Notes: generated by a model from the sequence alone, not told the origin. Positions 13,239 through 24,630 are shown, numbered from the stretch's first letter. The stretch is DNA of 64,000 bases from Chionoecetes opilio (GCA_016584305.1 JACEEZ010006448.1:134922-198921); one strand, 5' to 3'. Made by a program: numbers and translations.

Positions 13239-13430
13239 CCCCTTCAGGCCCAGATCTTTCCTTTGCTATGAAAAATTGTAAGTTGTCGAGCCATAACATT
13301 ACAAAAAGTAGCTAATTAGTTAGTCGACAAGGATACTAAACAGGTCATATCTATAAAATATTGCTTATATTCACTAAAAATAATCTAATGGTAGACAAAT
13401 TACAATGGAAATTACTCTCTGGGCCTGAGG
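13239..13430. mobile_element. TTAA MITE next to a splice donor
   Basis: CCCCTTCAGGCCCAGA and TCTGGGCCTGAGG form inverted ends flanked by TTAA (13235-13238 and 13431-13434). The element is 192 bp. A sibling lies at 14233-14437. It ends 15 bp from candidate exon 13446-13616. Confidence 0.8.
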
Positions 13431-13445
13431 TTAACAGTTACTGAC

Positions 13446-13616
13446 CTCTGATGTGATGTGTATTTTGAGTGTTTGACCATCATAGCTGGTGTCCTCCTCC
13501 TCACTCTCATCACCAGAATTGTCCTGAGGTGCTTCCTGGTCCTGTGTTTGAGGAGGCACAGAGGCGATGACTGAGGCCGAGGCTGGTGTGCTGCTCTTGG
13601 TGTCACCCTCACTCTT
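13446..13616 (-). CDS. Candidate downstream exon, acidic Ser-rich
   Basis: The 171-nt exon has acceptor CCACCCACAG|AAGAGT and donor GAG|GTCAGT and reads without a stop in phase 0. It gives KSEGDTKSSTPASASVIASV, then an acidic stretch with DNSGDESEEEDTSYDGQT and LKIHITSE. It has no internal ATG. Splice sites, phase and acidic low-complexity composition suggest a genuine exon of the same minus-strand gene. A TTAA MITE begins only 15 bp past the donor. Confidence 0.5.
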
Positions 13617-13671
13617 CTGTGGGTGGGGGAAGGCAGAGGTTATGTGGGATGAGGCCGACGAAAAGTGAAGA

Positions 13672-14025
13672 ACATAAGAACATAAGAAAACAAGGAAGCT
13701 ACCAGAGGCCGTGAGACCTACACGAGGTAGTTCCTGTTACTTAATAATACCTATATTCACCTTTCATCCCCATCCATGAATTTATCTAGCCTCCTTTTAA
13801 AGCTCCCTAATGACTCCGCACTAACTACCTGTCTACTGAGTCCATTACAATCATTCACCACCCTATTTGTGAACCAATTTTTCCCTATTTCTTTTTTAAA
13901 TCTACACTTTTCCAGCTTGAATCCGTTACTTCTTGTTCTACCCTGGTTAATAGCCGTAAGAAATTTTCCTACCTCTCCTTTATTAAATCCCTTTATCCAC
14001 TTAAAAACTTCTTTCAGATCGAAAT
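13672..14025 (-). mobile_element. CR1-like LINE 3' fragment
   Basis: It starts with the inverted tail AAGAACATAAGAACATAAG and continues as the 3' part of the CR1-like family seen complete at 31508-34165. It ends within the RT-thumb text (GFNKG-type frame). It is truncated at its 5' end, as is usual for LINE copies. Confidence 0.75.
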
Positions 14026-14232
14026 AAAGAGGTGATGAAGGAAATGGAGATAGGCATAAGATTTAATAGTCTTATAGGTTTATATGGTTATGTTAAAAAT
14101 GATTCTTTAATGATTCCGTGGTCAATAAACTTGGATGTGGCGGAGGAAAAGTGACAGATACAAGGTGAGGAAGGAAATAAAATTGGCATAAGATGAGAGA
14201 ATAATGAGAGGGAGAGAAAGAATGATTATTAA

Positions 14233-14437
14233 ACCCTTCACGCCCAGATCTTTCCTTGGCTATATAAAATCGTGTGTTGTCGAGCCATAAAATTACAAAA
14301 AGTCACTGAATATACCAAATTAGTTAGTGGACAAGGATACTAAACAGGTCATAGCTATAAAATATTGCTTATAGTCACTAAAAATCGTCTAATGGTACCC
14401 AAATTACAATGGAAATTACGTTCTGGGCCTCAAGAGG
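14233..14437. mobile_element. TTAA MITE, second copy
   Basis: Sibling of 13239-13430: ACCCTTCACGCCCAGATC to TTCTGGGCCTCAAGAGG with TTAA on both sides. Its right-hand TTAA (14438-14441) is also the left target site of the larger TTAA element that follows, so that element landed exactly at the edge of this one. Confidence 0.75.
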
Positions 14438-14441
14438 TTAA

Positions 14442-15855
14442 AGTAATCGTCCAGACCCAATTTTTTTTTGCCGAATTATGTTGAATGTACATTCAAAACA
14501 CCTAATCCACCAAAAATAATTGATTTCCAGGCCTTATTTCAGTAAAAACACGACTTTTGTAAAAATCGCGCGAAAAAAAAAATCTTCCCTCCAACAGGGC
14601 TACGACTGTTATTGATGACGTCAGAACAGGGACGCCCGCAGACACTCTGTCTGACACCTGTCAGCAAATGTTATGATGAGCGATTGTACTTCGGTGTTAG
14701 ACAGTGAATCTGTCGCTGTGACAGATCTAGAGTACGATGCTCAATCTGACACCGAAAGAAATGACGCTGGTCGCGTATACTATGAGGAAAACGAACCTCA
14801 GATTGTCATGGGATCCTATATGTTTGAGCCCGAGTACGAGGTGGATGAACAGGTGTTAGCAGAGCCTGAGGTTCAGCAGGAGGACCTGGCACTTCTCCAA
14901 AACATGGATTGGTAAATAAGGTTAAACCATGTGTGTGTGGGAATCACAATGAAGGTACTTTTGAGAAAATCCTATGGTTAGTTTTGGAGCTACAGTCAAA
15001 CGTCATTACTCGGAAACCACATACTAGCATTAACTACAGCATAGAGTTGGAAAATATGCAGGTGGGAAGGCAGAAAGTGTGACAGCCACACCACCACAGG
15101 GTCTCTCACCACAGGGCACGCCCACTCCACAACTGGTTTACTTGGTCTTGTTAAGAGGCAAAGCCTCACAGTCGTGGTGGTCCACCGCTGCTGCCAGTCC
15201 TGGCGTCCCTGTCTAACAGGGCCACCTGGTCTGGTATGGTGTTGGACTGAGTCACTGTCTTACGGGGGGGCGCTGCCCTTGTCCAGCACACCCGTGTACA
15301 CAGGCTCACCTCACACTCGTCGTCCCAACCCACACACTGGGTAGGCGACTAGTCGCGCTGCACACTCTCACCCAGTCTTTCACCTGCTGTGTACCCTCAC
15401 TACACACCGTTTCTCAACACAACTGCTGGCCCCAACACACTATAGGCGTGTATCACCCTACACACGCCACTCCTTTCCGTGTGCAAACTTTTCTCGAAAG
15501 GCACAGCTGTCTTGCTGCACCCATAAAGGATGCATGCATGTGGCATATAGCAAAAAAAATCTATCGGAAACACCCAAATATCTTCAAGTACTATATTTAT
15601 CTCTGTGTTTACGTGCTTCTCTGATCAGCGCGGGAAGAGGAGCCTCCCTGATGCTACGTCACCGAGCCTGAGCCTGAGCGTCTGCAAACCTTGAGTGTGT
15701 TTTGAAAACTCGGGGAATTTGCAGATTTTTATTGCGGATTATTTAAAAACGGCTGACTGGATACAAAAAGTGACGACGTATTGTTGATATACTCATTAAT
15801 GGCTATGATTTGATTGCATTAAATCAGGAATGATGAAATGGTCTGGACGATTACT
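14442..15855 (+). mobile_element. TTAA (piggyBac-type) element, copy B
   Basis: AGTAATCGTCCAGACC at the left and its inverse at the right are flanked by TTAA (14438-14441 and 15856-15859). It is 1414 bp long and lacks the Tigger and palindrome of copy A. It carries one 80-codon ORF and otherwise non-coding interior. Confidence 0.85.
14673..14915 (+). CDS. Acidic N-terminal ORF of the TTAA element (copy B)
   Basis: The 80-codon ORF starts MMSDCTSVLDSESVAVTDLE and ends ALLQNMDW before a stop. About 20 bp downstream, in another frame, CVCGNHNEG can be read. LQNxDW followed by CxCG resembles the W-C-x-C-G motif of P2X7-C-terminus-like domains found in many invertebrate repeat-borne proteins, so the stop may be a small indel. 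This is suggestive only. The ORF is likely a degraded transposase N-terminus. Confidence 0.5.
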   Translation: MMSDCTSVLDSESVAVTDLEYDAQSDTERNDAGRVYYEENEPQIVMGSYMFEPEYEVDEQVLAEPEVQQEDLALLQNMDW

Positions 15856-16119
15856 TTAAGATTTCTCCACCCAAAACACCTTTCACTCCTACCTTACACC
15901 AAGTTAAAACATTACAATTACAAAGGTATATATTGCCCACGTGTATATATTATCTTTTATTTGCTTTAGTACTGAAGTTCATTTACTCATGTATGTATAT
16001 TATGCTTTATTTGAATGTATGCCTTCGGGTGAAAATAAAATACTATTTAGTATTACAACCCACACCGCTAAACACACGCCACACACTGTGCTACTTTGAG
16101 GGTTAAAAGGCTGGAAAAG

Positions 16120-16355
16120 CATAATTTAAAAAGGAAATTGGGAGAAACTGGTTCACAAATAGGGTGGTGAGTGATTGGAATGGACTAAGTCGTCAGGTGG
16201 TCAACGCGGAGTCTATTGGGGTCTTTAAAAGGAGTCTGGATAAATTCATGGATGGGAAAGAGAGGTGGATATAGGTAGAGTTAAGTAACAGGAACTACCT
16301 CGTGTAGGTCTCACGGCCTCTTGTAGCTTCCTTATTTTCTTATGTTCTTATGTTA
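16120..16355 (+). mobile_element. CR1-like LINE 3' fragment
   Basis: AAAAGCATAATTTAAAAAGG, the GAGTCTGGATAAATTCATGG segment and the tail TTATTTTCTTATGTTCTTATG match the 3' end of the copy at 61330-62520. It is 5' truncated. Confidence 0.8.
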
Positions 16356-16384
16356 ACAAACTCTGGTAACCATCACCTGCCTAC

Positions 16385-16484
16385 CTGTGTCCTGGTGGCA
16401 GTGAGGCGCAGGGCATCATTCTGGATGACGTGTATCTTGGACAGCTGGCAGGGGGACATGTTGGCCAGCATCTCCGCAGTGTAG
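16385..16484 (-). CDS. Candidate downstream exon
   Basis: The acceptor is CACCTGGACAG|CTACAC and the donor ACACAG|GTAGGC. The 100 nt encode YTAEMLANMSPCQLSKIHVI then QNDALRLTATRTQ. Its phase fits the exon ending at 17011 and the one starting at 13616. Alternative: the QLSKIHVIQNDALRL stretch also resembles the thumb of jockey-type reverse transcriptases, so it may be a LINE fossil. Confidence 0.4.
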
Positions 16485-16499
16485 CTGTCCAGGTGGCAG

Positions 16500-16898
16500 A
16501 CGAGATCAGTGAGGGAATTACCCTTTACACACCTTTGCAACAATACTTTCCCTTTCAAATACATGAATTAATTCCAGCTTTGGCATTATATCAAGGTTAA
16601 CATGCTCCTTTTCACAATCTTGGTGGACATTTCGCTGGCTAAAATTGTGAAATGAATGAATGAGAAATAATCACAAATACAACCAAACTGTGTAGACTGT
16701 AGACTGTAGAGACTAGGTCAGGAGGTAAACAGTGACTGGCACTACAAGCTGAATTTGCAGGAACACCCACACTGTTTTCACCCTGCGACCCAGCGTACGC
16801 ATTTTTCAAGCAGCGGACTTTTTGAATGGTTTGGATCGCTTGTCCGGTAGCAGATGGAGTCCGTTAAATCCGAAATCCATTCAATCGAGGGTAAAGTG
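16500..16898 (-). mobile_element. Left end of a Tigger-like element with transposase start
   Basis: Read on the minus strand it starts CACTTTACCCTCGATTGAAT after TA (16899-16900), has TTTCGGATTTAACGGACT as at 8580, and after about 290 bp reaches ATG with MSTKIVKRSMLTL, the usual basic start of a Tigger transposase, then stops. It is cut or decayed near candidate exon 16385-16484. Confidence 0.55.
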
Positions 16899-16943
16899 TA
16901 TTTTTAATCTAACCCGTGATAAAATCTAACCTCTTTCAACCTA

Positions 16944-16947
<4 letters not shown>

Positions 16948-16984
<37 letters not shown>
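16948..16984. repeat. (GA)n microsatellite
   Basis: About 18 uninterrupted GA units. Confidence 0.95.
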
Positions 16985-16986
<2 letters not shown>

Positions 16987-17010
16987 AATGAATGAGGGTG
17001 GGATGCTTAC

Positions 17011-17167
17011 TTTTGAAACAGGAACTGCCCTGTCGCCATCTCGGTCAGGACAGGCAGATGGACGACCATGGAGAGCACAGCCCCCACCGTGGCACAGTTG
17101 GGGGCGAAGACGGGCATGTCGGCAAGCCTCCCTGCGCCACCCCGACCCCTGCCTCCCCCAACACCCG
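17011..17167 (-). CDS. Candidate downstream exon, Gly-rich then hydrophobic
   Basis: The acceptor is CTTTCCAG|CGGGTG and the weak donor is CAAAA|GTAAGC. The reading frame gives a Gly/Arg-rich start, then LADMPVFAPNCATVGAVLSM and a further 20 residues ending in TGQFLFQ. It looks protein-like and could be a C-terminal SNAPC4 exon. The phase does not join the exon at 25736 directly, so an unseen exon of 3n+1 nt would be needed between them. I do not recognise the sequence. Confidence 0.4.
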
Positions 17168-17245
17168 CTGGAAAGGATAAAACAGTGATTACTATGCACT
17201 TGAAAATCATAAAAGAATACATCATTATTATAAGTACCTATTATA

Positions 17246-17933
17246 CAGTAAACCCTCGCTTTTACGAACCTCTATATAACAAATTTTGGCTTTAACAAAC
17301 TTTACTGGCAGTCCGGTACATGCGGGGATTTACCAAATAAGTTAGGTAAATGCGGGGATTGGTTCGGTAGTCGGCCGGCTGAACATGTACACGCCGGCTG
17401 AACATGTACACGCCGGCTGAACATGTACACGCCGGCTGAACATGTACACGCCGGCTGAACATGTACACGCCGGCCGAACATGTACACGCCGGCCGAACAT
17501 GTACACGCCGGCTGAACATGTACACGCCGGCCGAACATGTACACGCCGGCCGAACATGTACACGCCGGCCGAACATGTACACGCCGGCCGAACATGTACA
17601 CGCCGGCCGAACATGTACACGCCGGCCGAACATGTACACGCCGGCCGAACATGTACACGCCGGCCGAACATGTACACGCCGGCCGAACATGTACACGCCG
17701 GCCGAACATGTAATTTCCCTGTATGTGTGTAGTATTTGTGATGGCGGCATGTACATAAGTATATGAACTTGCATCTCATCTAACTAACAAAGTTCATTAT
17801 ACACGGAAATGGTCGGAAATAGTGAACGTTCACTTCATATAACGGACAGTTTGTTATATGGAAAAATTCGGCTCCTTCAGATATACCGTCACCCCCTTCT
17901 CCCCAATTGGTTCGTTAAATAGAGGGTTTACTG
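17246..17933. mobile_element. Tigger-like MITE carrying an internal minisatellite
   Basis: CAGTAAACCCTCGCTTTTAC on the left and TAAATAGAGGGTTTACTG on the right are inverted ends; the left is preceded by TA and the right is followed by TC, an apparently mutated TA. Related elements without the array are at 38507-38681 and 39712-40009. Confidence 0.8.
17385..17712. repeat. 19-bp minisatellite, about 17 copies
   Basis: The unit GAACATGTACACGCCGGCC repeats head to tail, with a GGCT/GGCC variant that is concentrated on the left side. Both CCGGCCG and ACATGT within the unit are palindromic. It lies inside the MITE at 17246-17933. Open frames across it are a by-product of a stop-free unit. Confidence 0.95.
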
Positions 17934-18007
17934 TCCCTTACCTAGCCATGTACTTACTAACTTGCCTGACTTATATCACCTGTTCTGCCTCACTATCCTT
18001 CCATGTA

Positions 18008-19336
18008 CAGTAAAACCCTTATAACTCGGCACTGTATAACTCGGAATTTGATTTTTTTTTTTTTTTTACACACACACACACACACACACCCACCCACCCA
18101 CACCCACACACACACACACACCTATGCCCATAGCACATGTAGGCAGTGAGCTCCAGGGGTGGAATGATAGGCCCTGGAGGCTCACTCGAGGGCTGTGATG
18201 GTTGGCCCTCGCCCGTGGTGGCGCAGGCAGGATTGTTATAGTGACGCCTGTAATTAGAGGCTCATGCCGCCCCCTGTGTCCTCCCATGCACTCACAGTCG
18301 AAGGTGGAGTTAATGGACAGGGCATGTGGGTGTTCTTAGGCCACTCGACGGTGCAAAAAGATTTCAAGTGGATTTATGGGTCTCACTCGGGATCGAACTC
18401 GGGTCTTCGAGAACGCCACTCGGTGACGCTAACCACTCTGCTACCGCCTCACCTAAACTGCATCTCATGGTTTTCACTCGGCATATCATGCCCTCACAAC
18501 CTCTTCTGTGAACATGTAAACAGAAAGTTGGCAAAAAATAATGTATCTCGGCATATTGATGTTATAACTGCATCTCTTCGCTTACACTCTGCATATCGTC
18601 AGTCGCATAAAGTCGTATTTTTGTCCTTTTGATCTTTTCCTGCAAGCTCAGGCTCTTCAATTTCATTCCCTTCCTGCTGGAGACACCCTTGCGTGATGGA
18701 GCTGACATCTTGAAATACAGTACTGTATGATGTAATCCCAAAACACGTAAAATAGGTGGCAAACTAAAGCAAAGGTCGGGAACCAGCATGTAGGCTGTCA
18801 GCTGCTGAGCCGTGTTTATGTTGTCAAAGCACCGTCTTAGATACGAATTCCGTTTTTTGTCGAAATTGAAAAAGGATTGGTTTCTGCTTCAAAAACACAA
18901 CAAGTTTGGTAGGAGCCGAAATAATAATCAATGCAAAACATTGCAAACAATATCACAGAGTAGTATAACACACATTTCAGCAAGTGTTATTGGATTGGGT
19001 TTCGTAATCCAAGACGGTGCTTGGACGACAAAAACACGGCTCAGCCTACGCGCTGGTACCAGACCTTTGCTTTACTTTGCCAGCTATTTTACGTGTTTTG
19101 GGATTACATCATACAGTACTGTATGTCAAGATGTCAGCTCCATCATGCAAGGGTGTCTCCAGCAGGAAGGGAATGAAATTGAAGAGCCTGAGCCTGCAGG
19201 AAAAGGTGAAAGTGCTGGCAAGCATGGATGCAGGTGCGTCCATGCGTGCTATTTGTGCTGAGTTTGATATCAAATCCAGCACATTCTACCCGTTCATTGG
19301 TAAGTGTAGTTTTTATGCTTTTACAGAACTGTATTT

Positions 19337-19370
<34 letters not shown>

Positions 19371-19464
19371 CCCATATCAGAGGAGGACATTGAATAACTC
19401 GGCACATTGAATAACTCGGCAAGGGCCAGAGCCCCTATCGTGCCGAGTTATAAGGCTTTTACTG
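18008..19464. mobile_element. Tigger-like element with inverted duplicated transposase start
   Basis: CAGTAAAACCCTTATAACTC and GAGTTATAAGGCTTTTACTG are inverted ends with TA on both sides. Inside, the transposase N-terminus occurs twice in opposite orientation: minus strand near 18620-18810 and plus strand near 19030-19300. The plus copy reads MSAPSCKGVSSRKGMKLKSL and then an HTH (MRAICAEFDIKSSTFY). The two copies form an inverted repeat of about 170 bp. A SINE is inserted at 18066-18452. Confidence 0.75.
18066..18452 (-). mobile_element. tRNA-derived SINE, near full length
   Basis: Minus-strand head with A-box-like GTAGCAGAGTGGTTAGCG (about 18447-18430) and B-box GTTCGATCC; the body contains CCATCACAGCCCTCGAGTGA and it ends in (TG/CA)n at 18069-18120. 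It is the best full-length copy of the family found at 9852. Confidence 0.85.
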
Positions 19465-19639
19465 TATCAGAATAAATAAAGAGGAAAAAACAGAAAATAG
19501 GTGTTTCTCTGTTCCTCTACGAGTCTACATCTTAACTTGAGGAAGAAGGGACTGAGCGTTATAAATAGATCAACATTAAATCTCTTATTGATAGATGGTA
19601 GTAATTGTAGTAGTAGTAAAAGAAATAATGATAGTGGTG

Positions 19640-19710
19640 ACTGCTTCAACCACCACCACCACCACCACTACTACTACTACAACCCTTCCACTACCACTAC
19701 TACTGCTTCA

Positions 19711-19747
<37 letters not shown>

Positions 19748-22460
19748 ACCCTTCCACTACCACTACTACTGCTACAACCCTTCCACCACTACTACTACTA
19801 CTACAACCCTTCCACTACTGCTACTACTGCTACAACCCTTCCACTACCACTACTACTGCTACAACCCTTCCATCACCACTACTACTACAACCCTTCCACT
19901 ACCACTACTACTACTACAACCCTTCCATCACCACTACTACTACAACCCTTCCACCACCACTACTACTACAACCCTTCCACCACTACTACTACTACAACCC
20001 TTCCACCACCACCACTACTACTACGACCCTTCCACCACTACTACTACTACAACCCTTCCACTACTACCACTACTACAACCCTTCCACCACCACTACTACT
20101 ACTACTACTACTCACAACCCTTCCACCACCACTACTATTACTAAACCCTTCCCCACACCACTACTACTACGACCCTTCCACACTACTACTACTACTACAA
20201 CCCTTCCACACCACTACTACTACTAACTACCTACTACTCTACAACCCTTCCACCACTACTACTATACAACCCTTCCACTACTACTACTACGACCCTTCCA
20301 CCACTACTACTACTACTACTACAACCTTTCCACCACCACTACTACTACAACTACAACCCTTCCACTACTACTACTACAACTACAACCCTTCCACTACTAC
20401 TACTACGACCCTTCCACCACTACTTCTACTGCTACAACCCTTCCACACCACTCTCACAACCCTTCCACTACCTCTACTACAACCCTTCCACTCACCTACT
20501 ACTACTACAACCCTTCCACCACACTTACTACTGCTACAACCCTTCCACTACTACTACAACTTCCACTACTACTCTGCTACAACCCTTCCACTACCACTAC
20601 TACTACTACAACCCTTCCACTACCACTACACCTTCTACTCTATACTACACCCTTCACTCCACTACCACTACTACTGCTACAACCCTTCCACTACCACTAC
20701 TACTACAGCCCTTCCACCACTACTTCTACTGCTACAACCCTTCCACTCCACTACCACTACTACTGCTACAACCCTTCCACTACCACTACTACTACAACCC
20801 TTCCACTACCACTACAACCCTTCCACCACTACTACTACTACAACCCTTCCACTACCACTATACAACCCTTCCATACCACTACTACTACTACAACCCTTCC
20901 ATCCACTACTAACTACACCCTTCCACTACTACTACTACAACCCTTCCACCACCACTACTACTACAACCCTTCCACCTACACTACTACTACTACAACCCTT
21001 CACACCTACTACTAACAACCCTTCTACCACTACTACTACTGCAAACCTTCCACTACCACTACTACTACAGCCCTTCCACCACTCTACTCTACAACCCTTC
21101 CCACTACCCTTACTACTACTACAACCCTTCCACACCACTACTCTACAAACCTTCCACCCACTACTACTGCTACAACCCTTCCACTACCACTACTACTACA
21201 GCCCTTCCCACCACTACTACTACAACCCTTCCACCACTACTACTTTCAACCCTTCCCACCACTACACTCACTACTACTACAACCCTTCATCACCACTACT
21301 GCTACAACCCTTCCACTACCTACTACTACTACAACCCTTCCACCACTACTTCTACTCTACAACCCTTCCACTCCACTACCACTACTAACTAGACTCAGCC
21401 ACTACTATATACCCTTACCACTACACTACTACTACAACCCTTCCACACACTACTTACTACTCTACAACACTTCACCTCCCACTACTACTACTGCACAACC
21501 CTTCCACTACCACTACTACTACAGACCCTTCCACCACTACTCTACTCTACAACCCTTCCACCCTACTACTCACTACCTTACTCTACTAAACCCTTCCACT
21601 ACTACTATCACACTACTACTAGACCCTTCCATCCAACACTACTAGCTGCTACAACCCTTCCACTCACTACCAACTACTACTCTACACACCCTTCCACTCA
21701 CACACTAACTGCTACAACCTTCCACTACCACTACTATACACCTTCCACCTACTACTACTCTACAACTCACTTCCACCCTACGCTAACCTTACTACTACTA
21801 CTACTACAACCCTTCCACCACTACTTCTACTCTACAACCCTTCCATCCACTACTACTACTACTGCTACAACCCTTCCACCTTCACTTACTACTACTGACA
21901 ACCCTCTACCACACTACTACTGCAAACCCTTCCACTACACTACTACGTACAACCCTTCACTCACTCTACTACACCCTGCTCCCAGCTACTTCTTGACTAC
22001 ACCTCCACTCCATACAGGTTATGCTCACCCTCCACGCCGAGAGTACGGAATGCTTCACTACTACTACTGGTACAGACTGTCTCGTCTGACACACTAGCAA
22101 ACCCTTCCACTACATACAATGCTGACACCCTTCCATCTGTACACTGACTACGTACAACCCTGTCACTGATCTGCTGTCAGATCCTTCCATCCATACTACT
22201 GTTGCTACAACTCCAATACAGCTAGTTCTAGAACTCAGATAGCTGACTGTAAGCTTCCCTATGTAGGTGTAGCAGTAGCCCTATCAGCATACATATGTAA
22301 CAAGAGATAATACCATACCACGACAACCCTGTCCTCATCCCTTGGATTCTCTCTTAGCACCCTTCAGACCTCAACTATATGACTACAACCCTTCCACAGA
22401 CACTAACACACCTTCAACAACGACAACCCTTCACCACAATAACATATAAGTAGATATACT
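19640..22460. repeat. Degenerate ACT/CCA tract with CAACCCTTCCAC spacer
   Basis: Runs of (ACT)n and (CCA)n alternate with ACAACCCTTCCAC about every 25-45 bp. The left half is regular; from about 21380 rightwards single-base gains and losses become frequent, and by 22000-22460 the pattern is barely visible. Long Thr/Pro/Leu-type open frames on the plus strand are by-products. No gene is supported. Confidence 0.9.
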
Positions 22461-23454
22461 TGATCCTATCTAGACCTTGCATACCACTCCAAGGTTACTT
22501 ACTATACAAGCCTGCTCACCACGCTCTTATAAAGGTACTAAGAGTAAAAGAAGTCAAATCTTGATGCTCCCCTGTCCGAAGTCTCGAATCCTGAATCGGG
22601 TCGGTTATCACACGGGCAAGAATGGTCGAACATGAGTGCAGAGCAGACGACGGGTGTCCACTGCGGTGTACATGGCAGGGTGACGCAGGCGCGCCCCTCA
22701 GCGTTATCAGCCAGCTTGGAGCGTTAGTTTCCTGTGTGTCGATGTATCCCTCTCATCAGAGCACGCCAGTTTTCGGCTCAGCTTAGTACAGCTGGTTCTG
22801 TGTGGGGAGGTGGTGATGGTGGTTGTAGTGATGGTAATGCTTAGACCCACATACCATTGCTAAATATAAACAGAGATGTATATTAGATAAATGACCTGCA
22901 TAATGTACAAAATAATAAAGATACTGATCTCTCTGTCTCTCCTCATGTATCTCTCTTAGTCATACTCTTCAATCTCTCTCTCTCCTCACTAGTAGTCATC
23001 ATCTCTCTCTCATCTCATCTCTGTCCTATGTCCTTTCACATCCTATATGAGGGGTGTCAAAAAAAAAAAACTTGTACTCCTACCATTATTCCGTATTTGT
23101 ACTTATTTTTTCAGACTCCTCGCAATCTCCATTCTTTCTCTCTGCTCTCTCTCTCTCTCCTCATCTCCTCTTCTCTCTCTCAACGTCCACTCTCTTTCTT
23201 TACGTGTCCATTCACCCTGCTGCGTCCACCATTCCTTCACTTGAGATCTTCATTATAAGAATCGAATTTCTTGATTTCCTCTGATCCGGTTGAGCGTGAT
23301 GGAACAAGGTGGCTGGATGGAAGAGGAGGGCGTGTGAGTCAGGGCAAGATCATACTAGGAGGTAGACCATGGGGCCAAGGCGGAGATGCCAGGCTGTCAA
23401 GTGTATTAATGGGGCAAGTTGTTTTAAGATGTTGATTCCTCCTAGTGATTGTTA
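22461..23454. other. No gene seen; low-complexity and repeat fragments
   Basis: 22465-22530 resembles an imperfect copy of 35220-35285 in the transposon at 34471. 22930-23250 is CT-rich. 23040-23110 (GGGGTGTC plus A-run, CTCCTACCATTATTCCGTAT) is shared with 62640-62720 and marks a dispersed repeat. I see no supported exon here on either strand. Confidence 0.5.
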
Positions 23455-23562
23455 CAGTATCCTCTCATATTCGGACTAATTGGGCCAGTGTCCGTCATAA
23501 TGCAATCCGATAATGGGATTTTAAAAAAAAAATCTGTGTTTTAGTATAGCTAGAATTCGACC

Positions 23563-23596
<34 letters not shown>

Positions 23597-23627
23597 AGGG
23601 TTTATAATATAGCAGAAATTTCGACCC

Positions 23628-23666
<39 letters not shown>

Positions 23667-23811
23667 CTAGGTGTTTATGGTATATCTAGGGAAAAATAGA
23701 AAAAAAATCTAGGTGTTTATGGTATATCTAGGGGGAAAAAAAGAAGAAAAAAAAAGTCCGAATAATGTCAAAGTCTGAATAATGAGGGTCCGAATAGGAG
23801 AGGTTTTACTG
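23455..23811. mobile_element. TA-type MITE with A-runs
   Basis: CAGTATCCTCTCATATTCGG and CCGAATAGGAGAGGTTTTACTG are inverted ends flanked by TA. The interior is A-runs and repeated GTTTATGGTATATCTAGG motifs. It is 357 bp and non-coding. Confidence 0.75.
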
Positions 23812-24090
23812 TACATCAGTCCTATGCACGGAGGTGATATGTAACCCGGCGTCAAGATGAAAACCTGCAAACACTCGACGTTCTTCCCTGGCTAGTGTGT
23901 CCCCGAGTCCGTAGTTGACTCTACCCGGTAGCTAGAAAAACATTAGCACTAATTGATGGGCCCCACTGAAGTTTTTGTTGATCATGAGTGCTGCCGAGTA
24001 TATCTTTTCTATAATTAGTAATTTTACGTCTGGGATAACTTTAAGATGTCCACTGTATAATATTGTTAGTTAGGCCTGGGAGGTTAGAAG

Positions 24091-24630
24091 CAGTGGTGGG
24101 CACCGTTAATCAAAAAGTTAACTTCGTTAACCTTTAATCCGTTATCCAAAAAATGACCTTCGATAACCGTTAATCAGTTAATTCTTTAAAAATGTAACGG
24201 AAGTTATCGATAAACCGTTAACGTAAATTTTTATTCTAGAAAAAAAAAAAATCTGTTTTTGCTCTAAAACCACCTAAAAACACCTTTGAAAAGTGCCAAA
24301 ACTATCAAATCTGCCTTTATGGGTTTTTTAAGGGCTTTAGAACCCAAAAACTATAGTTGTTTTTGCTTTAGTTAAAAAAAAAAAAAAAAAAAAAAGGCAG
24401 ATTTTAGTTTTAACTTTTAAAAAAACCTAAAAAAAGTCTGATTTCATAGTTTTGGGACTTTTGGGATAGTTTTTTCACAGTTTAGCGGACTTGAGTTAAC
24501 GTAAGTTAAATGTAACGGAAGTTAATTAGTCCGATAATGATTTCCAAAGTTAACTTAAGTTAAATCGTTAACGAAAATGTTAACTTTGTTAATTAACGAT
24601 TAACGGATTAACGGTTTGGTGCCACCCTTG
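24091..24630. mobile_element. hAT-like MITE with GTTAACG subterminal repeats
   Basis: CAGTGGTGGGCACCGTTAATC and GATTAACGGTTTGGTGCCACCCTTG are imperfect inverted ends; flanks GTTAGAAG and GTTAGGTG may be a decayed 8-bp duplication. Many GTTAAC/TTAACG motifs lie near both ends. The interior is AT-rich. Confidence 0.55.

Noticed and set aside
17292..17779. Repeat proteins with CTCSAGVYMFGRRVHV-type units on both strands
   Set aside because: They are by-products of a 19-bp stop-free minisatellite inside a MITE.
19595..21388. 597-codon Thr/Leu/Pro open frame
   Set aside because: It arises from the ACT/CCA tract, which lacks stops in some phases. There is no start context or family resemblance, and indels are frequent.
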